Shown here: positions 16,435 to 24,906 of the stretch, piece by piece
Layout of the letters: every line of letters starts with the position of its first letter
Position numbering within the stretch: position 1 is the first letter of the stretch
Origin: Streptomyces sp. CA-278952
Lineage (GTDB): Bacteria; Actinomycetota; Actinomycetes; Streptomycetales; Streptomycetaceae
NCBI RefSeq assembly: GCF_028747205.1
Contig: NZ_CP112880.1
Location: 5,208,001 to 5,272,000, forward strand
Length of the DNA: 64,000 bases
Direction of reading: 5' to 3'
Notes under the pieces: model-generated
What the model was told of the DNA's origin: nothing
What the model saw: only the letters and a program-made list of their open reading frames with translations
Databases searched by the model: none
Made by a program: the position numbers and the translations under genes

Positions 16435-17709
16435 GTGAACGGGAGCCGCACGAAGGCCCAGGCCGGGGTGGGTCTGCCGGCCCTGCGCCACCACAACGCC
16501 GCGCTGGTGCTGGATCTGCTGCGGGCCGCCGGGGCGGACGGCATCAGCAGGCTGGAGCTGGCCGAGGGCACCGGTCTCACCCCGCAGGCCGTCAGCAAGA
16601 TCACCGCCCGGCTGCGGGAGGACGGGCTCGCCGCCGGCGCGGGCCGGCGCCCCTCCACCGGCGGCAAGCCGCGTACCGTGCTGCGGCTCGTCCCCGAGGC
16701 GCAGTTCGCCGTCGGGCTGCACCTGGACCGCGACGGGCTCACCGCCGTGCTCGTCGACCTCGCGGGCCGGCCGGTCGCGGTCACCCGCGCGCCCCTCGAC
16801 CTCGGCGCTCCGGCGGACCGGGTCCTCGCGGACGCGGCGGACGCGGTACGGGACCTGTGCGCTGCCGAACCGCACAAACCGGTGCTCGGCGTCGGCGTCG
16901 CCGTGCCCGGCCCGCTGGACCACCGGGACGGCGTGCTGCGCCGGGTCACCGGATTCCCGCAGTGGGACGGGTACCCGCTGCGCACCGCCCTGGCCGAACG
17001 GACCGGGCTGCCGGTGGTGCTGGACAAGGACACCAACGCCGCCGCCCTCGCCCTGGCCCTGTCGCTCGACGAGCCGCGCGGCGACTTCGCCTACCTCCAC
17101 CTCGGTACGGGGCTCGGCGCGGGCCTGGTCCTCGGCGGCGAGGTGCACCGGGGCGCGCGGACGGAGGCGGGCGAATTCGGCCACCAGACCCTCCAGTTGG
17201 ACGGCCCGCTCTGCGGCTGCGGCGGACGCGGCTGCATCGAGGCGCTGTGCCTGGCCGCCGAGGCGCGCGGCGACCGGGGGGAGGCCGCCCGGGTCCTGGG
17301 CGCCGGCGCGGCGAACCTGGTCGGCCTGCTCGGCATCGACCGGGTGGTCCTGGGCGGCAGGGTGGTGGCCGCCGACGAGGACGCGTACGTACGGGGCGTC
17401 CGGGCCGTGATCGAGGAGCGGTCAGCGCGGGGCGGGGCGGGCGCGGGCGTGACCGTCACGGTCGCCCGGGGCGGTGACCTGCCGGTCGCGGAGGGCGCGG
17501 CGCAGCTGGTGCTCGCGCCGGTGTTCGGACGGGTGGGGGAGCAGGTAGGGGAGCCAGGCGGGGGAGCCAGGCAGGGGGGCAGGTGGAGGAACGAGACGGG
17601 GAATGAGACGGGGAACGAGACGGGAATCGAGGCGGGGGGGCGAGACGGGGACAAGACGGACGGGCAGTCGGGTGATCCTATGAATCAAGTCGGCATGTCG
17701 ACACTCTGA
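16435..17709 (+). CDS. ROK-family transcriptional regulator
   Basis: This is a sugar-responsive repressor-type protein. The N-terminal winged helix-turn-helix spans about residues 20-80 (ISRLELAEGTGLTPQAVSKI). The ROK sugar-kinase-like domain has VGVAVPGPLDHRDG, LDKDTNAAALA, the ATP-loop-type LGTGLGAGLVLGG and the zinc motif GHQTLQLDGPLCGCGGRGC. GTG at 16435 follows GAGGAG at 16423-16428. The C-terminal tail (NETGNETGNETGIEAGG) is a low-complexity repeat. Divergent orientation suggests it represses the oxidoreductase-UPF0303 operon in response to a sugar or sugar phosphate. Confidence 0.88.
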   Translation: MNGSRTKAQAGVGLPALRHHNAALVLDLLRAAGADGISRLELAEGTGLTPQAVSKITARLREDGLAAGAGRRPSTGGKPRTVLRLVPEAQFAVGLHLDRDGLTAVLVDLAGRPVAVTRAPLDLGAPADRVLADAADAVRDLCAAEPHKPVLGVGVAVPGPLDHRDGVLRRVTGFPQWDGYPLRTALAERTGLPVVLDKDTNAAALALALSLDEPRGDFAYLHLGTGLGAGLVLGGEVHRGARTEAGEFGHQTLQLDGPLCGCGGRGCIEALCLAAEARGDRGEAARVLGAGAANLVGLLGIDRVVLGGRVVAADEDAYVRGVRAVIEERSARGGAGAGVTVTVARGGDLPVAEGAAQLVLAPVFGRVGEQVGEPGGGARQGGRWRNETGNETGNETGIEAGGRDGDKTDGQSGDPMNQVGMSTL

Positions 17710-17790
17710 GTCCGCGCGCGCGTGGTGGTGTCGGAGGCCACCGCCGAGGCCCCCGCCCCGGTCGTCCGCGAGCAGTGAAGGGTGACCCCC

Positions 17791-19092
17791 ATGCCCCCCG
17801 ACTCCTGCGCACGGCTGCGTGACGCCCGTGCGCTCGCCGCCCTCGGGCTGGCCGCCGGGATCACGGTGCCCGCCGCGCTCCTGGGCGGCCCGCAGGCCGC
17901 CGCCCAGGCGGCCGCCCCCGCCCCCGCCTCTTTAGCCGCCGACCAGCAGCCCGTCTGCGGCGACCCGGCGGCCAAGGACTTCCCCATCGAGACCCGCATC
18001 CAGGACGCCCCGGACAGATACGCCTCCGGCGGCGGCTACGGCACCTGGTTCCTCGACCTCACCAACACCACCGACACGTCCTGCCGGGCCCTGCACCCGG
18101 TCCTCGTCCTCGCCGACCGCGACCGCAGACTGACGTCGGACCAGATCCAGCTGGAGTTCTCCGAGCCCGGCCGCCCAGGGATCGAGCACCGGGTCACCTG
18201 GGAGCGCACCGACCGCGACGAGCAGATCGGCGTCTTCGGCGGTGAGCGGGACGACCGGCGCGAGAAGGCGGAGAGGGGGGAAGAGGGCGAGGCGGGGACA
18301 TCGAGTGGCACGGACGCAGAAGACACGGCCGCAGAAGACACGGACACGGGCACTGGCTCCGATGACGATGACGATGACGATGACTCCGGTGACGCGTTCC
18401 GCGGGTTCACCGTTCCCGCCGGCGCAACCGTCTCCGTGCGCGTCCGGATGGCCTTCACCTCCGACACCACCCCCGGCCCGGTCACCGCCCACGCCGCCGT
18501 CGTCCAGCGCCGCCACCAGGACAAGGCCAAGGGTGGTGGACGCGAGGACGGCGAATGGGTGGGGGAGTCGAAGGGCTACCCCTTCGTGATCGTCGACGGC
18601 GCCACGGGCGGCATCCGCGAACCGGAGCAGCCCCGGTCCGAGCGCCCGCAGCCGGAGAGCCCCCGGTCGGTACGCCCCGATCCGGTACGCCCCGATCCGG
18701 TACGCCCCGATCCGGAGCGCCCCGATCCGGAGCGCGCCGATCCGGGCGACGGAACTCGCCCCGACCCGGAACGCCCCGACCCGGGCGACGGCCCCCGTAC
18801 CGAGGCGGGCGACGGCACCCGCACGGACCCCGGCGCCGGCCGCGACCCGGTGCCGGACCGCGACCCCGGCCCCCGGCCGTCGGCCCGCCCCGGAACCGGG
18901 GAGCAGGGCAGGGGTGCCGACGAGGACCACCCCGGACGCCCGCCCCGCGACGGCCTGGGCCGCCCGCTCCCCGAACTCGCCCGCACCGGAGCGGAGTCAC
19001 TGGCCTGGACCGGGGTCGCCGCCGGGGCGCTCCTGCTCGGCGGGTCCGCCCTGCTGCGGTATGCCCGCCGCGTCCGCCGCACCACGGACTGA
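17791..19092 (+). CDS. LAxTG-anchored cell-wall surface protein
   Basis: This secreted protein has a signal peptide (ALAALGLAAGITVPAALLGG, cleaved after AQA or so) and a sortase signal LARTG near the C-terminus, followed by a membrane helix (SLAWTGVAAGALLLGGSALL) and a basic tail. The LAxTG form is the class E sortase substrate type, so the sortase at 9332 is a plausible partner. The ectodomain has two parts: a region of about 45-240 with an acidic Asp run, and a long Pro-rich stalk of RPDPV/RPDPE repeats coded by 15-bp units. ATG at 17791 follows GAAGGG. Ligand or function is unknown. Confidence 0.82.
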   Translation: MPPDSCARLRDARALAALGLAAGITVPAALLGGPQAAAQAAAPAPASLAADQQPVCGDPAAKDFPIETRIQDAPDRYASGGGYGTWFLDLTNTTDTSCRALHPVLVLADRDRRLTSDQIQLEFSEPGRPGIEHRVTWERTDRDEQIGVFGGERDDRREKAERGEEGEAGTSSGTDAEDTAAEDTDTGTGSDDDDDDDDSGDAFRGFTVPAGATVSVRVRMAFTSDTTPGPVTAHAAVVQRRHQDKAKGGGREDGEWVGESKGYPFVIVDGATGGIREPEQPRSERPQPESPRSVRPDPVRPDPVRPDPERPDPERADPGDGTRPDPERPDPGDGPRTEAGDGTRTDPGAGRDPVPDRDPGPRPSARPGTGEQGRGADEDHPGRPPRDGLGRPLPELARTGAESLAWTGVAAGALLLGGSALLRYARRVRRTTD

Positions 19093-19163
19093 CCGGCCGC
19101 GGCGGAGCGGCGAGATCCGGGCCGTGACGCAGCCTGTTCACCCGCGTCTGCAACCATCGGGCC

Positions 19164-19934
19164 GTGGACTACCCGAACGACCAGGCACCTGGCGCACCGA
19201 TCCGCTCCGGCATCCCCGAGCACGGCCGTATCCCGAAGTACTACGCGGTCAAGGCCCGTATCGCGGTGCTGCTGGACGAGTTGGGCGAGGGCGGGCTCCT
19301 GCCCACCGAGCGGGAGCTCGCCCAGCGGCACGCGGTCGCGCGCGAGACGGTCCGCCAGGCCCTGCGCGAACTCCTCCTGGAAGGGCGGCTGCGGCGTCAG
19401 GGGCGCGGCACGGTCGTCGCCGGGCCCAAGCTGGAGCAGCCGCTCTCGCTGGCCAGTTACACCGAGGGCGTCCGCCGCCAGGGCCGTCGGCCGGGCCGCC
19501 ACCTCATCGGCCTGGACCGCTTCCCCTGCCCCGAGGCGCTCGCCGCCGAGATCGCGGTCGGGCGGGGCGAGCCGGTCTGGCACCTGGAGCGGGTGCTGCT
19601 CGCCGACGACGAGCGCGTCGGCCTGGAGAGCACGTACGTCGGTGTCGCCCGCGTCCCGGACCTGGACACGGAGTTCGACCCGGACTCCTCCTTCTACGCC
19701 TACCTCCGCGACCGCCTCCAGATCGCCTTCGGCGACGCCGACGAGCGGATCGAGACCGTACTCGCGACCCCTCGCGAGGCCCTGCTCATCGGGACCCCGC
19801 CCGCCCTGCCGATGCTCCTGATCCACCGGCTCTCCCGGGACGCCGACGGCCGGCCGCTGGAGCGCGTGCGGACCCTGTTCCGGGGCGACCGCTTCTCCTT
19901 CTCCGCCCGTCTGCGAGGCGAGGAGCGGAGCTGA
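19164..19934 (+). CDS. GntR/HutC-family transcriptional regulator
   Basis: The N-terminal winged helix (about residues 25-90) contains LPTERELAQRHAVARETVRQALRE, the GntR hallmark. The rest is a UTRA ligand-binding domain of the HutC type (EPVWHLERVLLADDERVGLESTYV). It lies directly upstream of the phosphonate-type operon on the same strand and is the obvious candidate regulator. It starts with GTG at 19164 with no clear ribosome-binding site, which leaves the start a little uncertain. HutC-type proteins often bind GGTCTAGACC-like sites, and a GGTCTGGTCC element follows 57 bases after its stop. Confidence 0.88.
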   Translation: MDYPNDQAPGAPIRSGIPEHGRIPKYYAVKARIAVLLDELGEGGLLPTERELAQRHAVARETVRQALRELLLEGRLRRQGRGTVVAGPKLEQPLSLASYTEGVRRQGRRPGRHLIGLDRFPCPEALAAEIAVGRGEPVWHLERVLLADDERVGLESTYVGVARVPDLDTEFDPDSSFYAYLRDRLQIAFGDADERIETVLATPREALLIGTPPALPMLLIHRLSRDADGRPLERVRTLFRGDRFSFSARLRGEERS

Positions 19935-19990
19935 GAGGGGCCGTCGCCTGCTTTACCACGCGGCCCGGCCACGGCCCGACCCTCCCCAAG

Positions 19991-20017
19991 GTCACGAGAA
20001 GATAACGGGTCTGGTCC
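19991..20017. promoter_or_regulatory. 27-bp shared element, copy 1 (candidate GntR operator/promoter)
   Basis: This stretch, ending TAACGGGTCTGGTCC, matches 24 of 27 bases with 26027-26053, which lies before the phosphodiesterase gene. It contains GGTCTGGTCC, close to the GGTCTAGACC palindromes recognised by HutC-type GntR regulators. It sits 76 bases upstream of the FAD oxidoreductase start. Assignment to the GntR protein at 19164 is inference. Confidence 0.65.
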
Positions 20018-20030
20018 AAACTTGCGGGGT

Positions 20031-20054
20031 CGTTCACCGTCCCGTCGGTGAACG
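20031..20054. promoter_or_regulatory. Inverted repeat upstream of the phosphonate operon
   Basis: Perfect nine-base arms, CGTTCACCG (20031-20039) and CGGTGAACG (20046-20054), flank a six-base spacer. It lies 40 bases before the first operon gene and 13 bases after the shared 27-bp element. It could be an operator or a 5'-leader hairpin. Confidence 0.6.
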
Positions 20055-20093
20055 GACGCGTGCGGGACACCCGTCCCGAGGAGCGTGGCCGTC

Positions 20094-21218
20094 GTGAGAG
20101 TCATCGTCGTAGGAGCCGGCGTGGTGGGAACCATGCACGCCTGGCACGCAGTCAGCCGCGGCCACGAGGTCGTACAGATCGAGCGCGAGAGCGAGGCGCG
20201 CGGGGCATCGCTCCGCAATTTCGGACAGATATGGGTCAGCGGCCGGGCCGGCGGCGAGGAGCTGGAGACGGCCCTGCGCGCCCGCGAGCTGTGGGAGGCC
20301 GTCGGGGAGCGGGTGCCCGGACTCGGCTTCCGGGCCTGCGGTTCCCTCACCCCGCTGCGCACCGCACGCGAGGTCGCCGTCGCCGAGGCGGCCGTCGCCC
20401 GGCCCGACGCGGCGGCGCGCGGCTACAAGCTGCTCACCGCCGGCGAGGCCCGGGCGCTCAACCCCGCCCTGCGCGGCATGTTCACCGCCGCCCTGTGGTG
20501 CGAGCGGGACGCGGCGGTCGAACCACGCACCGCCCAACTCGCCCTGAAGGAGCACCTGCTGGCCTCCGGCCGGTACACCTACCTCTCCGGCCGTGAGGTG
20601 CGGAACGTCGTCGGGACCGCCTCCGTGCGCGACGACCACGGCGACGTCCACACCGGTGACGCCGTGATCCTCGCGACCGGCGCCTGGCTCGGCGGGCTGG
20701 TCCGGGAACTCGCCGGGCCCGAGCTGCCCGTGCGCCGCGTCCGCCTCCAGATGATGCAGACCGACCCGCTCGGCGAACCGCTCACCACCTCCGTCGCCGA
20801 CGCCGACAGCTTCCGTTACTACCCCGCCTACCGGGGCGAGGCGCTCGACGCCCTCAACGCCGGACAGGCCCAGGACCCGGTCGCCGCCGAGCACCGCATG
20901 CAGCTCCTCATGGTGCAGCGCCGCGACGGCGGGCTGACCATCGGCGACACCCACGAGTACGAGCACCCCTTCGCCTTCGACACCGTCGAGGAGCCCTACG
21001 AGCACCTCACCCGGGTCGTCGAGGCCTTCCTCGGGCGCCCGCTGCCGCGCGTACGCCACCGCTGGGCGGGCGTCTACGCCCAGTGCACCGACACCTCGCG
21101 CGTCGTCCACCGGCAGCAGGTGTCCGACGGGGTCTGGCTCGTCACCGGGCCCGGCGGGCGCGGCATGACGTGCTCGCCCGCCATCGCCGAAACGACCGCC
21201 GACCAACTGGGCTGGTGA
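20094..21218 (+). CDS. FAD-dependent oxidoreductase of the phosphonate-linked TIGR03364 type
   Basis: This DAO-fold flavoenzyme has the dinucleotide-binding start VIVVGAGVVGTMHAWH and the acidic end of strand 2 (VVQIERESEARGAS). ILATGAWLGG and the C-terminal GPGGRGMTCSPAIAE contact FAD. Proteins of this subtype occur with phosphonatase-like hydrolases and phosphonate transporters and probably oxidise the amine carbon of an aminophosphonate. The start is GTG at 20094, set by GAGGAG at 20078-20083; GTG at 20085 is too close. The next gene starts five bases after the stop. Confidence 0.82.
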   Translation: MRVIVVGAGVVGTMHAWHAVSRGHEVVQIERESEARGASLRNFGQIWVSGRAGGEELETALRARELWEAVGERVPGLGFRACGSLTPLRTAREVAVAEAAVARPDAAARGYKLLTAGEARALNPALRGMFTAALWCERDAAVEPRTAQLALKEHLLASGRYTYLSGREVRNVVGTASVRDDHGDVHTGDAVILATGAWLGGLVRELAGPELPVRRVRLQMMQTDPLGEPLTTSVADADSFRYYPAYRGEALDALNAGQAQDPVAAEHRMQLLMVQRRDGGLTIGDTHEYEHPFAFDTVEEPYEHLTRVVEAFLGRPLPRVRHRWAGVYAQCTDTSRVVHRQQVSDGVWLVTGPGGRGMTCSPAIAETTADQLGW

Positions 21219-21223
21219 ACCAC

Positions 21224-21982
21224 ATGACTTCCCCGACCGACATCACGCGCGACCCCTACCGCCTCGTCGTTCTCGACATGGCCGGCACCACCGTCGCCGA
21301 CGGCGGCCTCGTCGAGCAGGCCTTCTCCGTGGCCGCCCAACGCCTCGGTGTGCGCCGCGGATCCGACGAGCATGCCCGGCAACTCGCCTACGTACGCGCC
21401 ACCATGGGTGAATCCAAGATCACCGTCTTCCGGCACCTCTTCGCCGGCGAGGACGGCGAGGACGGCAAGGACGGCAAGAACGGCGAACGCGCCGAGGCCA
21501 AGGCCCAGCAGGCCAACGCCGCCTTCGAGGAGGCGTACGGGGAACTCGTCGACGGCGGCCGTATCGCCCCCCTCCCCGGCGCCCGCGAGGCCGTCGAACG
21601 GCTCGCGTCCGAGGGCCGCACCGTCGTCCTGACCACCGGGTTCGCCCGCACCACCCAGGACGCCATCCTCGCCGCCCTCGGCTGGCAGGACCTCGTCCCG
21701 CTCACCCTCTGCCCCGCCGACGCGGGCGGCCGTGGCCGGCCCTACCCGGACATGGTGCTGGCCGCCTTCCTGCGCACCGGAGCCGTGGACGACGTCCGGC
21801 GGACCGTGGTGGCCGGCGACACCTCGTACGACATGCTCAGCGGCGTACGCTCCGGCGCCGGGATCGTCGCCGGGGTCCTCACCGGCGCCCACGACAAGGA
21901 CCAGCTGACCCGGCACGGCGCAACCCACGTGCTCGGGTCCGTCGCCGAGCTGCCCGACCTCATCGCGCGGGCCGAGGCGTGA
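21224..21982 (+). CDS. Phosphonatase-like HAD hydrolase
   Basis: This HAD hydrolase of 252 residues resembles phosphonoacetaldehyde hydrolase (TIGR03351 type). Motif I is LDMAGTTV with the nucleophile Asp, motif II is TTGFARTTQ, and motifs III/IV are RPYPDMV and VVAGDTSYDM. It would break the C-P bond of the aldehyde formed by the upstream oxidoreductase; that order of steps is inferred. It lacks the catalytic lysine-bearing cap layout I would expect of classical PhnX, as far as can be judged by eye. A GEDGEDGKDGKNGE low-complexity insert lies at about residue 75. ATG at 21224 follows the previous stop by five bases. Confidence 0.8.
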   Translation: MTSPTDITRDPYRLVVLDMAGTTVADGGLVEQAFSVAAQRLGVRRGSDEHARQLAYVRATMGESKITVFRHLFAGEDGEDGKDGKNGERAEAKAQQANAAFEEAYGELVDGGRIAPLPGAREAVERLASEGRTVVLTTGFARTTQDAILAALGWQDLVPLTLCPADAGGRGRPYPDMVLAAFLRTGAVDDVRRTVVAGDTSYDMLSGVRSGAGIVAGVLTGAHDKDQLTRHGATHVLGSVAELPDLIARAEA

Positions 21983-23205
21983 GCGCCCCGGCCCCCGCCG
22001 CCGGTGGGCGCGGCCCCGGTCGGACCGCCCCCGCCGCCCCCAGCGGCATCCGCTTCGAGGGCGTCACCGTCGCCTACGGCGGGAACGTCGTCCTCGACCG
22101 GCTCGACCTCACCGTCGAACCCGGCGAAGTGATGGCCCTCCTCGGGCCGTCCGGCTCGGGCAAGACCACCGCCCTGCGCGCCGTCGCCGGGTTCGTCCGG
22201 CCCGCCTCCGGACGGGTGTTCCTCGGCGGCCGGGACGTCACCGCCCTGCCCCCGCACCGGCGCGGCATCGGCATGGTCGTCCAGCAGTACGCCCTCTTCC
22301 CGCACCTCAAGGTCAAGGACAACGTGGCCTTCGGGCTGAAGGCCCACCGCACCCCGAAGGCCGAGATCCCCGGCCGGGTCACCGAGGCCCTCGAACTCGT
22401 CGGCATGGCCGCGTACGCCGAGCGCCACCCGCGCGAGCTCTCCGGCGGCCAGCAGCAGCGCGTCGCCATCGCCCGGGCGCTCGCCATCCGCCCCGGCGTC
22501 CTGCTCCTCGACGAACCGCTCTCCGCCCTCGACGCCCGGCTGCGCTCCGGGATGCTCGCCGAACTGGCCCGGCTGCACCGCGAGTTGCCGGACGTGTCGA
22601 TCCTTTACGTCACCCACGACCAGGTGGAGGCCCTCACCCTCGCCGACCGGATCGCCGTCATGGACCGGGCCCGGCTCCAGGACTGCGGCACCCCCCAGGA
22701 GCTCTACCGCCGCCCGCGCACCGAGTTCACCGCCTCGTTCGTCGGCAACGCCAACCTCCTCCCGGTCACGGTCACCGGCGCGGGAGCCGTCGAGTTCGGC
22801 GGCCACGCGCTCGCCGTCCCCACCGACACCGCCGCCCCCGGGGCCACCGCGACCCTCTGCGTCCGGCCGCACCTGGTCGGCCTCGGCGACGGGCCCAACG
22901 CGCTCACCGGCAGCGTCACCGAGGTCCAGTGGCGCGGCTCCACCCACCGCGTCCACGCCGACGTCGACGGCCACCGCCTCATGGCCGACCTCCGCGAACT
23001 GCGCGAGCCCCCGGCCCTCGGCGACCCGGTCACCCTGCACTTCGCCGCCGAGGACGCGGTGCTGCTCCCGGCGGGAACAGAGGGAGCGGCGGGAACAGCG
23101 GGAGAAGGAGGAGCAGCGGCAGGAGCGGCGGCAGGAGCAGCGGACGCGGCCGGCCCCGCGGGCTCCGCGCCGGCGCGGGAGAAGGCGGGGGTGCCCGGTG
23201 CCTAG
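21979..23205 (+). CDS. Phosphonate-type ABC transporter, ATP-binding protein
   Basis: This 408-residue ABC ATPase has Walker A LLGPSGSGKTTALRA, Q-loop VVQQYALFPH, signature ELSGGQQQR, Walker B LLLDEPLSALDARL and the switch His in YVTHDQ. A C-terminal TOBE-like regulatory domain follows from about residue 245. It ends in a low-complexity Gly/Ala tail. The GTG start overlaps the previous stop by four bases, and the gene overlaps the permease by eight. It energises import of the ligand bound by the lipoprotein at 24907. Confidence 0.9.
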   Translation: MSAPAPAAGGRGPGRTAPAAPSGIRFEGVTVAYGGNVVLDRLDLTVEPGEVMALLGPSGSGKTTALRAVAGFVRPASGRVFLGGRDVTALPPHRRGIGMVVQQYALFPHLKVKDNVAFGLKAHRTPKAEIPGRVTEALELVGMAAYAERHPRELSGGQQQRVAIARALAIRPGVLLLDEPLSALDARLRSGMLAELARLHRELPDVSILYVTHDQVEALTLADRIAVMDRARLQDCGTPQELYRRPRTEFTASFVGNANLLPVTVTGAGAVEFGGHALAVPTDTAAPGATATLCVRPHLVGLGDGPNALTGSVTEVQWRGSTHRVHADVDGHRLMADLRELREPPALGDPVTLHFAAEDAVLLPAGTEGAAGTAGEGGAAAGAAAGAADAAGPAGSAPAREKAGVPGA

Positions 23206-24088
23206 CGCCGTCCTCGACCGGAAGCAGACGACGACGGGGCCTGGGCAGCCCGCTCCCGCACGGTCCCGCTCCGTCCCCGCCTGGGTCTGGGCGCTGCCGC
23301 CCGTCGCCGTCCTCGCGCTCGCGTTCCTCTACCCGCTGGCCCTCGTCGTCCAGCAGTCCGTCACCCCCGACGAGGGCGGCGTCTCGCTCGACCCGTACGC
23401 CGACGTCTTCGCCTCCGAGGTCTTCCGCGACGCGCTCACCACCACCGTGTGGCTCGCCGTCGGCTCGACCGTGGGATGCCTCGTCCTCGGGTTCGTCCTC
23501 GCGCTGATCATCGCGTTCGTCCCGTTTCCCGGCGGGAAGGCGGTCGCCCGGTTCATCGACGTGTTCCTCTCCTTCCCGTCCTTCCTCATCACCCTGGCCC
23601 TGCTGTTCATCTACGGATCCGTCGGGATGGCCAACGGGCTCTGGACCGACGTCACCGGGGCGACCGAGGGGCCCTTCCACTTCCTGACCACCCCCTGGGG
23701 CGTCCTGCTCGCCGAGATCACCTACTTCACGCCGTTCGTGATGCGCCCGCTGCTCGCCGCGTTCTCCCAGCTCGACACCGGACAGCTGGAGGTCGCCTCC
23801 TCGCTCGGCGCCGGGCCCGTCCGGATCATCCGGCAGGTCATCCTGCCCGAGGCGCTCCCGGCCCTCGCGGCGGGCGGCAGCCTCGTCCTGGTGATGTGCC
23901 TCAACGAGTTCGGGATCGTCCTGTTCACCGGGGCGAAGGACGTCACGACGCTGCCGATGCTCGTCTACAGCAAGGCGATCCTGGAGTCGGACTACCCGGC
24001 CGCCTGCGTCGTCGCCGTCGTCAACATCGCGATCTCCGTGGGCCTCTACAGCCTCTACCGGGTGGTGAGCCGTCGTGCTGGTGCATAG
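23198..24088 (+). CDS. ABC transporter permease 1 (2-aminoethylphosphonate type)
   Basis: This 296-residue integral membrane protein has about six helices (VWALPPVAVLALAFLYPLAL, VGCLVLGFVLALIIAFVPF, FPSFLITLALLFIYGSVGM and others). It carries the EAA-type coupling loop EVASSLGAGPVRIIRQVILPEALPAL. The GTG start lies inside the end of the ATPase gene. It pairs with the next permease to form the channel. Confidence 0.88.
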   Translation: MPSAVLDRKQTTTGPGQPAPARSRSVPAWVWALPPVAVLALAFLYPLALVVQQSVTPDEGGVSLDPYADVFASEVFRDALTTTVWLAVGSTVGCLVLGFVLALIIAFVPFPGGKAVARFIDVFLSFPSFLITLALLFIYGSVGMANGLWTDVTGATEGPFHFLTTPWGVLLAEITYFTPFVMRPLLAAFSQLDTGQLEVASSLGAGPVRIIRQVILPEALPALAAGGSLVLVMCLNEFGIVLFTGAKDVTTLPMLVYSKAILESDYPAACVVAVVNIAISVGLYSLYRVVSRRAGA

Positions 24089-24872
24089 CCGGGCCGGGAA
24101 GTGGGCCACCTGGGCCGTCTTCCTCCTCCTCTTCGTCCCGCTGTTCGCGGTGCCCCTGCTCGTCATCCTCGCCGCGTCCCTCGCCACGAACTGGTCCGGC
24201 GCCTTCCCCTCCGGACCCACCGTCGAGCGCTACGCCGCCGCGACGAGCGGCGACTCCCTCCAGGCGCTCACCACCAGCCTGGTCACGGCCGTGGCCGCGA
24301 GCGTGCTGGCGCTCACCCTCGGCGGCTGGGCCGCTCTCGCCGCCGCCTCTCTCCGCAAGCGCGGAAAGCGGCTCCTGGACGCCCTGTTCATCCTGCCGGT
24401 CGCCGTGCCCTCGGTGGTCGTCGGCCTCGCGGTGCTGGTGGCCTACAGCCAGCCGCCCGTGCTGCTCAACGGGACGCGCTGGATCGTGATCCTCGCTCAC
24501 ACCGTCCTCGTCACCGCGTTCGCGTACCAGTCGGTCTCCGCCGCCGTGCGCCGTCTGGACCCGATGTACGAACAGGCCGCCGCCGGCCTCGGGGCGAGCC
24601 CCGCCCGGGTCCTGTGGCGGATCCGGCTGCCCCTCCTGCTGCCCTCGCTCACCTCGGCCGCCGGGCTCTGCTTCGCCCTGTCCATGGGGGAGCTGAGCGC
24701 CACGATGATGCTCTACCCGCCGGACTGGACCCCGCTGCCGGTGCAGATCTTCGCCGCCACCGACCGGGGCTCGCTCTTCACCGGCGCCGCCCTCGCCGTG
24801 GTCCTGATGACGACGACGCTCCTCGTCCTGGCCGCCGTCTCCCGCATCCGGACCCGCGCCTCCTACCGCTGA
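24075..24872 (+). CDS. ABC transporter permease 2 (2-aminoethylphosphonate type)
   Basis: This 265-residue permease has six predicted helices and the EAA-like loop EQAAAGLGASPARVLWRIRLP. The GTG start at 24075 overlaps the upstream permease by 14 bases, so translation is probably coupled. Its order after ATPase and permease 1, and before the binding lipoprotein, matches phnT-phnU-phnV-phnS-type sets. Confidence 0.88.
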   Translation: MLVHSRAGKWATWAVFLLLFVPLFAVPLLVILAASLATNWSGAFPSGPTVERYAAATSGDSLQALTTSLVTAVAASVLALTLGGWAALAAASLRKRGKRLLDALFILPVAVPSVVVGLAVLVAYSQPPVLLNGTRWIVILAHTVLVTAFAYQSVSAAVRRLDPMYEQAAAGLGASPARVLWRIRLPLLLPSLTSAAGLCFALSMGELSATMMLYPPDWTPLPVQIFAATDRGSLFTGAALAVVLMTTTLLVLAAVSRIRTRASYR

Positions 24873-24906
24873 TCCCCGCCCCGTACTTCCCCTGGAGAAA
24901 CTCCAC

